The notes below the pieces were generated by a model, which did not search any database, was not told the DNA's origin, and saw only the letters and a program-made list of their open reading frames with translations. A stretch of DNA of 64,000 nucleotides from Planctomycetota bacterium (GTDB lineage Bacteria; Planctomycetota; UBA8742; UBA2392), in assembly GCA_016712285.1 (NCBI GenBank), contig JADJRK010000001.1:3658001-3722000 (forward strand), read 5' to 3'. This document shows, one piece after another, positions 9,007 to 21,505 of this stretch. Position numbers and translations under genes: made by a program. The stretch's first letter is position 1. Each line of letters opens with the position of its first letter.

Positions 9007-11277
9007 ATGCGCATGTCGCTGAAGGTCCAGGGGTTATTCGTGATCGCGCTGCTGGCCTTGCTGGCAGTGGTGCTTGCGCTGGACCCGCGGGTGCCGGGCT
9101 ATCGTTCGCAGTATGACCCAGCCGCCACGCCCGCGGAAGTCGCAAAGTGGGCTCGCGACCTGAAGGCCTGGCGCCAATCGCCCACCTGGCACAGCTTCCC
9201 GCAGGAAAGCCCAAGGCCCGACTTTGTCGGCAGCTATGTGTTCGGGAAGTATCGATACCGCGTCGACGTGCAGATCAGCGGCGACCGCATGCACTACATT
9301 TCCTGGGGAACCGACGACCAGCGCGACGGCGGCGCATGGTACGCGGTAGGCGAAGGGCGCCGCGAAGCCGACGGGGAGTGGTTCAGCATCTGGTCTTGTC
9401 TTGACCTGTCGCGGGCAGTCAGCAACGGCGGCGGCGCATGGTTTGACTTCAGCGCGGATCGCCGGCGCATCCATGTGCGCTACTATCACGACACGCTGCC
9501 CTTTGGCGACGAACCGATCGAGCTGGGAGAAGCCGTCATGGTGGATCTCAAGCCCGGCGAAGAGCTGGCAGCCGACACGCCCTACTTCGAGTCACAGTGG
9601 GCCGCGCGGCCTCCCGAGGGGCGGGTGCGCACATCGGTGCCGGCGCTTGAGATTTCGGATGGTGTGCCCGCCGTGCTGTGGGGCCGCGTCGTGGATGAGT
9701 CGGGCAACGGTATCGACGGCGCGGCGGTCAAGCGGCGGGCGGCTGGCAAGATTGAGTCCGTCACTGACTCCCGCGGGTTTTTTCGAATTAACCTTGATCG
9801 AATCGAGGCGCTGACGCTGCTGACGGCGGGCAAGCTCGGCTATTACAACGGCATCGTGACGCTTGAGCAGGACACGGCGTTTCGCGCCATCGGCCCGCGT
9901 GGTGATTCACAGAAGGTTGCGCTGGCCACGATCACGCTGCGGCGCCTCGACACGCTGGACCATCGCGATTACGCCTGGGTGTCGCCGGAACCCACGGTTG
10001 GAGCGGCCTATACACCTGACACGCACCTGAGCTGCGGCAACTGCCATCGCCGCGAGCACAACCACTGGCGTGAATCGCGCCACGCAAGCATGGCCACCAA
10101 CTCGTGGGTGAGGGCGGCGTTCGAGAAAGACGCAAAGCCGGCGGCGCTGGCGCGCGGCGAGACGGAAGACACCTGCACGCCTTGCCACAGCCCAAGCCTG
10201 GCAAGCTCGCTGGATCACTTCCACTTGCAGGGCAAGACGCTGCTCGATGCCAGCGGCGTGCACCTGCGGGGCAATCACTGCGATTTCTGCCACAAGATTG
10301 AAGCCGTACCCAACATTGAAGCCAACGGCGTCAACGGCTCGCTGCGGCTGCTCAGGCCTGACCCCAACGACCCGCGCGTGCCGGGAAGCATCAAGCGCGT
10401 GTTCGGGCCATTGCCGGACGTTTCTTTCCTGTACATGGGCGCGGCCTACAACCCGATGTTCAGCATGGGGCTGCTATGCGCATCGTGCCACCAGAACACC
10501 CACGGCGGGCAGCACGTGCAGAGCACTTACAGCGAGTGGCAGGCGAGCAAGTACGCACAGCCCGGCACCATGAAGCAATGCCAGGACTGCCACATGCCGC
10601 AGTACACCGCGGGCAAGGTCGCGATGATCGCGGGGCCGAATGGCATTGCGATCCCTGCGAATGTGGGCGGGGACTTGAGCGGTGCCGAGGTCCAGAACGA
10701 TGGCGTGGCCATCGCGCGCTTCAGCACGCGGTTTCGCCCGCTGCATGAGGCCCACAAGCACAGCTTCAACGGCACCGAGGATATTGACCTGCTGCGCAGC
10801 GGCGTGTCGATGCAGGTCGAGCAGTTGCCGGTCGCCGACGGCCTGCGGGTTCGGGTAACGCTGACCAATGTCGGCGCCGGCCACGCGATTCCCACTGGCC
10901 ACGGTTTGAAACGCTATGTGCTGTCGGTTCACGGCCGTGCAGACGGCAAGCCGCTTTTGCCGGACACCGGCTTGCCAGCCGACGAGCGCGTGAGTGCCGC
11001 GGCCAGTGCGACAACGGGCACGCTGATCGGACGCCGCTTCGGCGATGACTGGAGCAACCCGTACTGGCGCGAGGCGCAGCGCGAAGACACACGCCTGCTG
11101 CCGGATGAACCGCGGGTGTACACGTTCGACCTGCCGGGTGCCCAAACAGGCGAGGTGAAGTTGATTCTGCGCCGCGGCTCGCCGGGGTTGATCCGGGGCC
11201 ACGGCATCAACCCCGACTCACAGGCGGTCGGCGGTGCGCCACTGGATGTAGTTGTGCACACATGGCAGTCAAAGTAG
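9007..11277 (+). CDS. Pentahaem c-type cytochrome with carboxypeptidase-regulatory-like domain
   Basis: A 756-residue exported protein. An N-terminal helix (GLFVIALLALLAVVLALD) acts as signal or anchor. Residues about 220-300 form a carboxypeptidase-regulatory-like beta domain (V-V-D-E-S-G-N-G-I-D-G-A and S-R-G-F-F-R-I). Five CxxCH haem sites follow between about 343 and 540: C-G-N-C-H, C-T-P-C-H, C-D-F-C-H, C-A-S-C-H and C-Q-D-C-H, arranged as in the cytochrome c554/c'-like multihaem fold. The C-terminal 200 residues are haem-free beta-rich. It probably moves electrons in the periplasm; the substrate is unknown. The gene stands alone. Confidence 0.85.
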   Translation: MRMSLKVQGLFVIALLALLAVVLALDPRVPGYRSQYDPAATPAEVAKWARDLKAWRQSPTWHSFPQESPRPDFVGSYVFGKYRYRVDVQISGDRMHYISWGTDDQRDGGAWYAVGEGRREADGEWFSIWSCLDLSRAVSNGGGAWFDFSADRRRIHVRYYHDTLPFGDEPIELGEAVMVDLKPGEELAADTPYFESQWAARPPEGRVRTSVPALEISDGVPAVLWGRVVDESGNGIDGAAVKRRAAGKIESVTDSRGFFRINLDRIEALTLLTAGKLGYYNGIVTLEQDTAFRAIGPRGDSQKVALATITLRRLDTLDHRDYAWVSPEPTVGAAYTPDTHLSCGNCHRREHNHWRESRHASMATNSWVRAAFEKDAKPAALARGETEDTCTPCHSPSLASSLDHFHLQGKTLLDASGVHLRGNHCDFCHKIEAVPNIEANGVNGSLRLLRPDPNDPRVPGSIKRVFGPLPDVSFLYMGAAYNPMFSMGLLCASCHQNTHGGQHVQSTYSEWQASKYAQPGTMKQCQDCHMPQYTAGKVAMIAGPNGIAIPANVGGDLSGAEVQNDGVAIARFSTRFRPLHEAHKHSFNGTEDIDLLRSGVSMQVEQLPVADGLRVRVTLTNVGAGHAIPTGHGLKRYVLSVHGRADGKPLLPDTGLPADERVSAAASATTGTLIGRRFGDDWSNPYWREAQREDTRLLPDEPRVYTFDLPGAQTGEVKLILRRGSPGLIRGHGINPDSQAVGGAPLDVVVHTWQSK

Positions 11278-11391
11278 GGGCTGGACAAGCGGACCAATAG
11301 TCGTCACTAACCCCGTCCTGCTCCCACTCGCTTGACCGACCACCCCGCACCCCTAGACTGCGCACCCTTTGGCGGGCCACCGAGAGGCTTG

Positions 11392-12303
11392 ATGCTGCGT
11401 ACATTCCTGATTCTCTGCCTGCTGGCGGCAAGCCTGCCGCTGTGTGCGCAGGAAGGCGCCAGCCCCGCCGAGTTCGACATCAAGCGCAAACCGCCGCGGA
11501 CACTGCACCCGAGCGAGACCGAGAAGTTCCAGCAGGTGGGCCTGAAAGAGTGGGGCGTCGCCTGGAACGTCTTTTACACGGCGCGCAGCTACAACATCAG
11601 CGACATTCGCGGGCTCGACCAATCGCTGGCGACGAGCTGGCTGTACAGCTTTGACTTTGTCGGGGTGGGTGCGCGCGCGCACATTGAGTACAAGTTTTCG
11701 CCCGAGTGGCGCCTCTCGATTTTGCCGCGGCTGGACGTCGGCATGGGTGTGTTGAACGCCAGCTATCACAACACGCATGAGCTGGAAGACCTGCCGTTCA
11801 CGCGCAACTACCGCGGCGCCAACGACGTCGAGAAGCTCAGCATGCGAGGCGAGGTTGAGGTCGCGCTGCGCTGGCGCTGGCTCTGGTTCGTTGCCAAGTT
11901 CGACACGCTGGCGGTGTTTCGACGCCACGAGATACGCGCCAACGACACCGTGTATCGCGACAACCAGCTTGGCACGCTCAGCAAAATCAAAGACCGCGAG
12001 CGCGTCGACTGGGAGCAAGGCTACATTTCCGGCGCGGCGACAGGCATCGGGTTTGAGTTCTTCTTCCTGGATCCGGACTTTCGCTTCATCCTGTTCACGC
12101 TGTGGCGGCCCTTCAACAACGTTGGCTTCCGCGGTGCGGGTGGTTTGACCAACGGGCTTGAGGTCACGGTGCGCAGCGCTGACTTCGAGATCAGCGACGT
12201 GTACGGCCTGTTCTTTGAAGCCGGCGTGCAGCTCTACTTGCCGACCGACGAGTTCAACGACATCTACCACTTTCAATTCAGCGTCGGCGTGAAGTTCCGG
12301 TAG
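11392..12303 (+). CDS. Putative outer-membrane beta-barrel protein
   Basis: I start the gene at the ATG at 11392, which opens directly into a signal peptide (LRTFLILCLLAASLPLCAQ); the longer frame to 11332 adds 20 residues before it. The 303-residue product is rich in alternating aromatic/polar strands (W-R-L-S-I-L-P-R-L-D-V-G, W-R-W-L-W-F-V-A-K-F-D, F-R-F-I-L-F-T-L-W-R) and ends in F-Q-F-S-V-G-V-K-F-R, resembling a barrel's last strand. No specific family is recognised; barrel topology is inferred from composition. Confidence 0.65.
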   Translation: MLRTFLILCLLAASLPLCAQEGASPAEFDIKRKPPRTLHPSETEKFQQVGLKEWGVAWNVFYTARSYNISDIRGLDQSLATSWLYSFDFVGVGARAHIEYKFSPEWRLSILPRLDVGMGVLNASYHNTHELEDLPFTRNYRGANDVEKLSMRGEVEVALRWRWLWFVAKFDTLAVFRRHEIRANDTVYRDNQLGTLSKIKDRERVDWEQGYISGAATGIGFEFFFLDPDFRFILFTLWRPFNNVGFRGAGGLTNGLEVTVRSADFEISDVYGLFFEAGVQLYLPTDEFNDIYHFQFSVGVKFR

Positions 12304-12315
12304 CAGGGTCGGGTG

Positions 12316-12606
12316 TTACTCAGGCTTTTCGGCGTCGCCGGGCGGCAGGGGCTGGTCCTTGTTCAGCAGGCCCAGCGCACCCAGGGCGTGAAACGTCAGG
12401 AATCCGCAGCGCGAGCACGCGACGCATACGCTGGGCATCAGGTGGCGCACGCCTTCATCCTCGAGGCGGTCGACAAGGCCGAACACCGCAAAGCCGTCAA
12501 CAAGGTTGAACTGGTCGCTGCCGCAACGCGGGCAGGGTCGGCTAACGCCCTTTTGCTGCAGGCGTTTCACGATGTCGTCGCGTTCTTCCGTGGTCCATGC
12601 GCTCAT
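12316..12606 (-). CDS. Small zinc-ribbon-like protein
   Basis: A 96-residue protein with two cysteine pairs, C-P-R-C-G (about residue 22) and C-V-A-C-S-R-C-G (about residue 61), the usual spacing of a zinc ribbon. The N-terminal S-A-W-T-T-E-E-R-D-D-I-V-K-R-L-Q-Q-K-G is helical, and a short hydrophobic segment (FLTFHALGALGLL) follows the second pair. The gene is convergent with the putative barrel gene. Function unknown; zinc binding is inferred from the cysteines. Confidence 0.65.
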   Translation of the reverse strand: MSAWTTEERDDIVKRLQQKGVSRPCPRCGSDQFNLVDGFAVFGLVDRLEDEGVRHLMPSVCVACSRCGFLTFHALGALGLLNKDQPLPPGDAEKPE

Positions 12607-12705
12607 GCCGCGAGACTACATATCGGCAGGCGATTGTGGATTCCGGAATTCAGAATTTGAATTGCGCCCGACGTCACGGATGAGTGGCCGGCGATGGCAC
12701 AGGCT

Positions 12706-14082
12706 TCAGCGCTTCGTGTTCTCGATGATGACGCTGCCGCCGGCCATGCTGGCGGGGCCTTTGGGATAGTTGTTGTGCGGCGTGGGATTGTTCTTGCTGC
12801 CGGACTCTTGGCGGGCAAGCACATTGTAGATCGGGCTGCGCTTGCGCTCGCGCACCAACTCAAGGCCTTTTTCGCTGAACATCTCGCGGCTGATGCGGCG
12901 CTGCAGTGCAACTTTGCCTTCCTGGTTGCGCAGGAACGTGAGTTGGCGCAGGTCGTCTTGGTTTGCCTCGAGAAAGTCACTCTCGAAGATGTGAAGGTAG
13001 CTGGCCATCGAATTGTTCGTGGGCCCAAAGCCCTGGGCGTACAGGTGGCGCTTCTCCAGCTCCATCAGTACCTCGATCATGCGCTGCCAGCGCTTGTCGA
13101 CGTTGTACTCAAGCATTTTCATTACGATGGCCGACAGCTTTTCGGGCACGTCGTTGCACAACTCGTGCGGCGGAATCACCGGGCGCGACTGCGCCGACTT
13201 CACCCAGCGCACATTTTCGTCCCACGTGCCGCGCGTAAGCGGCTTGAACAGGTTGATACCGGTCAGCAGCTCATAGGCCACCACGCCCAGGCTGAAGATA
13301 TCCGCGCGGCCATCGACGCGTTCGCGCGCCAGTTGTTCCGGCGCCATGTAGTGCACCTTGCCGGCAAACTCTTCCCCGGCCGCCGAAAGCGGCGCGGCAA
13401 TGCCGAAGTCGGCGAGCTTGGCTACGCCCTCGGTGCTGATCAGGATGTTGCCGGGCGTGACGTCTTTGTGGACGATCCACTGGTGCGCATAGGCCAGCGC
13501 ACGCGCGATGCGACTGATGATGAACATCGCAATCGGGATCGGAAGCATCAGGTGCAGCTTGAAGTGATGTCGCATCAGCATGGCCATATCGACACCGTCG
13601 ACGTAGTCCATGCTCATGAAGGTGACCACCGGCCCGGCGTCGATCGTGCGAGTTGCCCTGGGGTGCGGCATGCGGGCCGGGGCAAAGCCGGGTGTGCGTT
13701 TGCCGCCCTTGCGCGGGTCAGCAATGCGGCGCAGGTGAAAGCTTGGCAGTTGCAGGTCGCTGGTCTGCTTGGGCAGGCTTTTGACTTCGTAGCCCTTGCG
13801 AAATTCCTCGGGCATGTCGGACAGCTTCACGCTTTCCAGCCCGTAGGTTTTGACGATGTTTTCGTGGCGCAGAAAGGTTGCGATGTTTGCTTCGTTGCGC
13901 AGGCGTGCTTCCTGCTCGTCGTCGAGGGACTTCAAGGCCTTGAACACGACATAGTCGAGTACGCCGCCGCAGTTTTTCTCGACCAGGTAGACGATGCCCA
14001 TGCCGCCACGGCCAAGCTCTTCCACAATCGAGTAACTTGCGGAACTGCTGAAGCTGAAGCCTCGAAGGGAAAAGTCGTCCAC
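12706..14082 (-). CDS. Hanks-type serine/threonine protein kinase
   Basis: A 458-residue cytoplasmic kinase. The Gly-rich loop E-L-G-R-G-G-M-G is near residue 22 and the ATP-anchoring Lys lies in V-V-F-K-A-L. The catalytic loop is H-K-D-V-T-P-G-N (about 201), a variant of H-R-D-L-K-P-x-N that keeps the Asp and Asn but has Thr in place of the usual Lys. The DFG motif is L-A-D-F-G-I-A, followed by the Y-M-A-P-E-Q segment and D-I-F-S-L-G-V-V-A-Y-E-L. The C-terminal 130 residues are outside the kinase fold and of unknown role. No membrane helix is seen. Substrates are unknown. Confidence 0.9.
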   Translation of the reverse strand: MDDFSLRGFSFSSSASYSIVEELGRGGMGIVYLVEKNCGGVLDYVVFKALKSLDDEQEARLRNEANIATFLRHENIVKTYGLESVKLSDMPEEFRKGYEVKSLPKQTSDLQLPSFHLRRIADPRKGGKRTPGFAPARMPHPRATRTIDAGPVVTFMSMDYVDGVDMAMLMRHHFKLHLMLPIPIAMFIISRIARALAYAHQWIVHKDVTPGNILISTEGVAKLADFGIAAPLSAAGEEFAGKVHYMAPEQLARERVDGRADIFSLGVVAYELLTGINLFKPLTRGTWDENVRWVKSAQSRPVIPPHELCNDVPEKLSAIVMKMLEYNVDKRWQRMIEVLMELEKRHLYAQGFGPTNNSMASYLHIFESDFLEANQDDLRQLTFLRNQEGKVALQRRISREMFSEKGLELVRERKRSPIYNVLARQESGSKNNPTPHNNYPKGPASMAGGSVIIENTKR

Positions 14083-14234
14083 GGGGTTGCTCCTGCTGCC
14101 GGAGGGGCGATCCTCCGCTTAGTAGTATCCCACATAAACCGCCAAGCGGCCACTACTTGAGCAGTGCTTTAGGCTTCAATTTGCACACGCATTGCGCTGT
14201 GCGTTCGAGTGGAATCACCGCCGTGTTCGCGTGA

Positions 14235-14498
14235 TCAATACACGTCGCCGTTCTGCGCGGCTTTGGCATCCTCGTAAGGAGAGGCTACGCGCCGGTACAG
14301 CTCGAGTTTGGCGCACTCCAGCGCGCCAATGATCTCGTTGATGCGGGCGTAACTGGTCTTGCCGGCAAGCGCCGACGCAGCCAGCCGCGAAATCACATAG
14401 TTGAACGTGCCTGCCAAGTCCTGGTCCGGCAGCATGGCTGCAAGCTGGTGGATCGCCGGGTCAAGCGGCATGCGTTTTTCAGGCGTGATGTAGGGCAT
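14235..14498 (-). CDS. Small conserved protein, DUF6899-like
   Basis: I start at the ATG at 14498 (GGAG 9 nt upstream) rather than the upstream one at 14540, because the M-P-Y-I-T-P-E-K-R-M beginning is typical of a small family found in phages and bacteria (DUF6899, assigned from memory of the pattern). The 87 residues are mostly helical, with G-T-F-N-Y-V-I-S-R-L in the middle and an E-L-Y-R-R-V-A-x-P-Y-E-D end. No function is established. It lies between the kinase gene and eno, all on the minus strand. Confidence 0.65.
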   Translation of the reverse strand: MPYITPEKRMPLDPAIHQLAAMLPDQDLAGTFNYVISRLAASALAGKTSYARINEIIGALECAKLELYRRVASPYEDAKAAQNGDVY

Positions 14499-14586
14499 AT
14501 CAGGCTCCAGCGGCCGCCAAGGATGGGTGAGGACGGACACTCTCCCGTCGCAGGCGCGCCGGGCCTTGGTGTCCGTCGTTGTCGGT

Positions 14587-15909
<1,323 letters not shown>

Positions 15910-15996
15910 TTAGCCGGATGGGTTGTATGCCGTTGGACGGCAACCGAGACCGCTCCGGGCACTTTGGCCGGCAACGGCCTTTGCTATCCTGCTGCG

Positions 15997-16806
15997 ATGA
16001 ACGACTTCTCCGTCATCATTGTCGCCGGTGGCTCCGGCTCTCGAATGCAGAGCACGACCAAGAAGGCGTTGCTCGACATCGCGGGCGCGCCCCTGGTGGT
16101 CCACTCGGCCCGTGCGTTCATGGGCGTGGCGGGCATTGGCGAAATCATTGTCGCGCTGCCATCCGACGAAATGGACCGCATCGCCAATGGCCGCGCCAAC
16201 GCAGCCATCGCCGACCTGACCGACCCGCCGATCTTCGTGCATGCACTCAAGACCGTGGGAGTGACGCGGTTGGTGGTCGGCGGCCGGCGCAGGCAAGACA
16301 GCGTCCTGAACGGATTGTGGGCGTGCGATGCCAGGCTGCCTTACGTCATGATTCATGATGCCGCACGTCCTTTCGTTACCGGCAATGAGATCACGGCCCT
16401 GATGGCCAAGGCGCGCGAAACCGGCGCCGCCATCCTCGCGCACCCGGTGCGTGACAGCCTGAAGCAGGTCGAGGGTGAACTGGTGAAAGGTACTGTCGAG
16501 CGCAGCCATCTGTGGGGCGCGCAGACCCCGCAGGCCTTTCGCCGCGAAGACCTGATGAAGGCGTTCCAGAAGCACAACGCGCACGATGTGACAGACGACG
16601 CGGCGATGGCTGCCCTGGCGGGCATGCGTTGCAGCGTGGTGCCGGCCAGCGCCGCGAATTTCAAGATTACGACGCCTGAAGATGTCGAAGTGGCCGAGGC
16701 GCTGCTTGCACTGCGTTTCGCCCGGCAGGGCGAGTTTCGACCCGCCAGCGCGATCTTTCGGAAGATCCCGAACAGCGAAACCATCTTCGACGTACAGCCG
16801 GAGTAA
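15997..16806 (+). CDS. ispD: 2-C-methyl-D-erythritol 4-phosphate cytidylyltransferase
   Basis: The frame is open far upstream, over the antisense of eno, but the true start is the ATG at 15997 directly before the nucleotide-binding loop. The 269-residue enzyme transfers CMP to MEP in the non-mevalonate isoprenoid pathway. Seen are V-A-G-G-S-G-S-R-M with the following K-K (residues 9-25), the signature I-H-D-A-A-R-P-F-V, and T-P-Q-A-F near the C-terminal third. An insert of about 20 residues after D-L-T-D-P-P-I makes it longer than the usual 230 residues. Confidence 0.9.
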   Translation: MNDFSVIIVAGGSGSRMQSTTKKALLDIAGAPLVVHSARAFMGVAGIGEIIVALPSDEMDRIANGRANAAIADLTDPPIFVHALKTVGVTRLVVGGRRRQDSVLNGLWACDARLPYVMIHDAARPFVTGNEITALMAKARETGAAILAHPVRDSLKQVEGELVKGTVERSHLWGAQTPQAFRREDLMKAFQKHNAHDVTDDAAMAALAGMRCSVVPASAANFKITTPEDVEVAEALLALRFARQGEFRPASAIFRKIPNSETIFDVQPE

Positions 16807-16925
16807 CGGCAGACGTTTGGCGTCCCCCCATTGACGAAGCTGCCCTCGCTGTTACCTTTCGCCCCCATAAGTCACGCCGATGGCGGCTGAGGCTGCTGCC
16901 GGCGCAAGTGCAACGAAAGGGAACG

Positions 16926-17201
16926 ATGATTACCAAGAAGCGCCGCGACGAACTCGTACAGGAATTCGGCCGCGGGGGTAAAGAGAAGCTCGATACCGGT
17001 TCTGTAGAGGTGCAGGTCGCCCTGCTCACCGAAGAAATCAACAACCTGACCGTACACCTGAAGATTCACAAGAAAGACCACAGCAGCCGTCGAGGCTTGC
17101 TGCGGATGGTCGGAAAGCGCAGCTCACTTCTGAAGTACCTCGATTCGACCGACGAAGTGCGCTATCGCGACCTGATCACCAAGCTCGGTATTCGCAAGTA
17201 A
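16926..17201 (+). CDS. rpsO: 30S ribosomal protein S15
   Basis: A 91-residue S15. The start at 16926 gives the normal family N-terminus ([11 protein letters not shown]). Conserved S15 elements are [16 protein letters not shown] and the R-Y-x-x-L-I-x-K-L-G-I-R end. It binds the central domain of 16S rRNA. It precedes pnp, the common rpsO-pnp order, but with a strong terminator in between, so pnp needs its own promoter or read-through. Confidence 0.97.
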   Translation: MITKKRRDELVQEFGRGGKEKLDTGSVEVQVALLTEEINNLTVHLKIHKKDHSSRRGLLRMVGKRSSLLKYLDSTDEVRYRDLITKLGIRK

Positions 17202-17204
17202 CCC

Positions 17205-17236
17205 GGGCGGGCCTGTGTGCCCGCCCGTCTTTTTTA
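17205..17236 (+). terminator. Rho-independent terminator after rpsO
   Basis: A perfect 8-bp stem, GGGCGGGC with GCCCGCCC around a 6-nt loop, is followed by GTCTTTTTT. It begins 4 nt after the rpsO stop. Confidence 0.9.
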
Positions 17237-17494
17237 CAGGGCATGTTGCCCTGCATCGTGTGGGGGGTCTGGGACCCTGTCACCGGGCCCGACTGGTCAG
17301 CGACCGGCCGGAAACCCGGGACCCGCGCGGACTCAGAGGCCGGTGTTTTCGGGCTGCCCCAAGGGCTGCCCAGAGAAACACCAACCTCTCTGCCCGCCCG
17401 GGCAAGCACCCGACCCTTTGCACCCATTCACACCGGCTCCTCCGGACAGGGAAGGAGCCTATAAGCCCTCATTTGAGGGCAGGAAAGCTACATC
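17237..17494 (+). promoter_or_regulatory. Leader of pnp with a start-proximal hairpin
   Basis: This 258-nt stretch between the rpsO terminator and pnp carries no convincing gene. At 17465-17480 lies GCCCTCATTTGAGGGC, which folds as a 6-bp stem with an ATTT loop and ends just before the Shine-Dalgarno AGGAAAG of pnp (ATG at 17495). In Escherichia coli a leader hairpin mediates RNase III-dependent autocontrol of pnp; whether this much smaller hairpin does something similar is inference. A pnp promoter must lie here or the gene relies on read-through; I see no clear -35/-10 pair. Confidence 0.4.
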
Positions 17495-19738
<2,244 letters not shown>

Positions 19739-19772
19739 GTCAGCTGGACAGGAAACCACATACAAGCAGAAA

Positions 19773-19808
19773 CATCGAAGCGGCCAAAACCGCTTCGATG
19801 TTTTTTTT
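19773..19808 (+). terminator. Rho-independent terminator after pnp
   Basis: An 11-bp perfect stem (CATCGAAGCGG with CCGCTTCGATG) around a 6-nt CCAAAA loop leads straight into eight T residues. It is the strongest terminator in the window. Confidence 0.95.
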
Positions 19809-19845
19809 GCGGTACTTGCACGGGTAAGTGCGGCGCCGGCGGGCG

Positions 19846-20856
19846 CTACTTTTGCAGTGGGTCGTACATGTTGTCGATATCGACCTTGAGGCTCAGCAGG
19901 CGGCGGTCGCTGGGCGCGAGTTTCAGCGCGGTGTTGCAGACGCCCGCAGCCACATCGTAGCGCGCATTGAAGTAAAGGTAGTACACCCAACGTTCGTACG
20001 TGTCGACCATGAGGGTCTTGGCGGCTTTGTCGATGCTGTTGGCCTGCTCAATCTGCCCACGAAACGTGTAGTAGTGGCGGTTCTCCTCAATCTGCTTGCG
20101 AATCGTTTCCAGCGCCTTCACCACGTTCTCGTACAGTGGAAGGCCCTTGTGAATGCGATTGGCGACGCACTCGGTGTCGCCGCTTCGCTTCACCTCACGC
20201 TGAGCCTCTACCTGGGCGGCCAGTTCGTTCAGCCAGTCGTCGATCGGTTTGCGTTTCTTGCGCTCGTCCGCGTCGGCGACTTCCTGGGCTTTCCGGGCTG
20301 CTTCTTCCAGCTCTTTGGCTTTGATCTCAAGGGCAACGCGGTCGAGGGTGCCGAGCAGAATCTCGGCTTTCACCTTGGCCGGCGTGTCCGCGAACTGCTC
20401 AATCACCTGGGTCAGCAGCCGGCGCGCCTCGTCGATCTTTTGCTCGTCCAGCGCCACACTGCCACGCTCAAGCAGCGCGTCGGCTTGCAGGTACCGGGCG
20501 GTGTTCAGTAACCGGTCGACCTGCGGCTGCAGTTGCGGGTCAAGGCTTGCCGCCTGGCGCGCGGTGTCGTGGGCCTGGGTATAAAGCGCGCGGTGCAGGG
20601 CAAAGCGTGCCAGCTCAAGCCACCGGGCGCCGTCTTCGAGGGTGTATTGCTTCTTGATCTCGAATGCGCTGGCGTGCTCAAAGTCGGCAAGTTTGGCTGT
20701 AAGTTCCTTGCGTCCGCGCCGGTAGGTGACGTTTTCGCCGTCAAAGCTGAGTACAGCCGCCTCGAATTCCTCCGGGTCAGCCTTCAACTTCAGCTTGACC
20801 GCCCACAGCGGGGCGGCAGCCAACAACAGTGCCAGCATCAGGGCGATGTAGCGCAT
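19846..20856 (-). CDS. Secreted TPR-like protein of unknown function
   Basis: A 336-residue protein with a clean signal peptide (RYIALMLALLLAAAPLWAV). A short beta-rich segment (residues 22-60, V-L-S-F-D-G-E-N-V-T-Y-R-R-G) is followed by helical repeats typical of tetratricopeptides: Y-T-Q-A-H-D-T-A-R-Q-A-A-S-L-D-P, A-R-R-L-L-T-Q-V-I-E-Q-F, and near the end A-A-G-V-C-N-T-A-L-K-L-A-P-S-D. A long Lys/Glu coiled segment lies in the middle (about 170-220). It probably scaffolds other exported proteins. It is divergent from the lipoprotein gene at 20928. Confidence 0.75.
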   Translation of the reverse strand: MRYIALMLALLLAAAPLWAVKLKLKADPEEFEAAVLSFDGENVTYRRGRKELTAKLADFEHASAFEIKKQYTLEDGARWLELARFALHRALYTQAHDTARQAASLDPQLQPQVDRLLNTARYLQADALLERGSVALDEQKIDEARRLLTQVIEQFADTPAKVKAEILLGTLDRVALEIKAKELEEAARKAQEVADADERKKRKPIDDWLNELAAQVEAQREVKRSGDTECVANRIHKGLPLYENVVKALETIRKQIEENRHYYTFRGQIEQANSIDKAAKTLMVDTYERWVYYLYFNARYDVAAGVCNTALKLAPSDRRLLSLKVDIDNMYDPLQK

Positions 20857-20927
20857 GCTCTCAGGATATCAGCTTGCGCCATGCATGCGAGGTTGACTCA
20901 GGTGGCCGGCGGGCTAGCGTTGCGGAA

Positions 20928-21503
20928 ATGCGAAGACTGGCAGCGGGTTCTCACGGCAGTTCGGCGGTGCTGGCGATGTGCGCGCTGGCGCTGTGCTGGC
21001 TTGTGCTGGCGGGTTGCGCGACGCCGGGCACCGGCGAGATGCTGGTGGACGTGATGTTCCGCAAGACCGGCGCGCCGACCGAAGGCGTGGTCGAGCTGAC
21101 AACTCCGGCCCTGGTGAATGAGATCAACGGCGCCTACAGCATTGAAGCCGTGTCCTGGTATGCGGGCGCCGCGCTGGGCGAAGACGGCAAGATCACGCGC
21201 GGTGACAACCGGGTGTTCCTGCTTGAGTTCATTGATCGCGGCGACATCTCTCTCTTGCAGACCGATGACAAGCGGGTATCGTTGCGCGCCGAATTGGCAG
21301 GCGACGGCACGGTCCGCACAGCCATGCTGGGTTCAGTGACCGGGACAGTGGTCAGCGGGTTTACGGCTGCCGGCAACGACACGTTTGAGTCGGGAAGCTG
21401 GGAGCTGGTGTACGACGGGCCGGACCTTGTGGTCGGGCGCATCGACCTGAAGTTCAAGAAGTACCGTGTGGCGGGCAACTTTCGCGCGCCACGTTCGAGG
21501 TAA
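20928..21503 (+). CDS. Putative lipoprotein, unknown function
   Basis: I start at the ATG at 20928, where the lipoprotein signal begins; the longer open frame to 20829 runs into the opposite gene and lacks a signal. The 191-residue product has a lipobox (C-W-L-V-L-A-G-C-A-T) near residue 24 and a beta-rich body (V-D-V-M-F-R-K-T-G-A-P-T-E-G-V-V-E-L). No family is recognised. It lies 2 nt before the thioredoxin-fold gene and should be co-transcribed with it. Confidence 0.7.
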   Translation: MRRLAAGSHGSSAVLAMCALALCWLVLAGCATPGTGEMLVDVMFRKTGAPTEGVVELTTPALVNEINGAYSIEAVSWYAGAALGEDGKITRGDNRVFLLEFIDRGDISLLQTDDKRVSLRAELAGDGTVRTAMLGSVTGTVVSGFTAAGNDTFESGSWELVYDGPDLVVGRIDLKFKKYRVAGNFRAPRSR

Positions 21504-21505
21504 AC

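Noticed and set aside
12694..14160. Long plus-strand open frame over the Ser/Thr kinase
   Set aside because: It is the antisense shadow of a clear kinase with all catalytic motifs on the minus strand.
14170..14200. A second sigma-54-like site (TTGCAC-N5-TTGCG)
   Set aside because: It lacks the essential GG at -24 and no plus-strand gene starts nearby.
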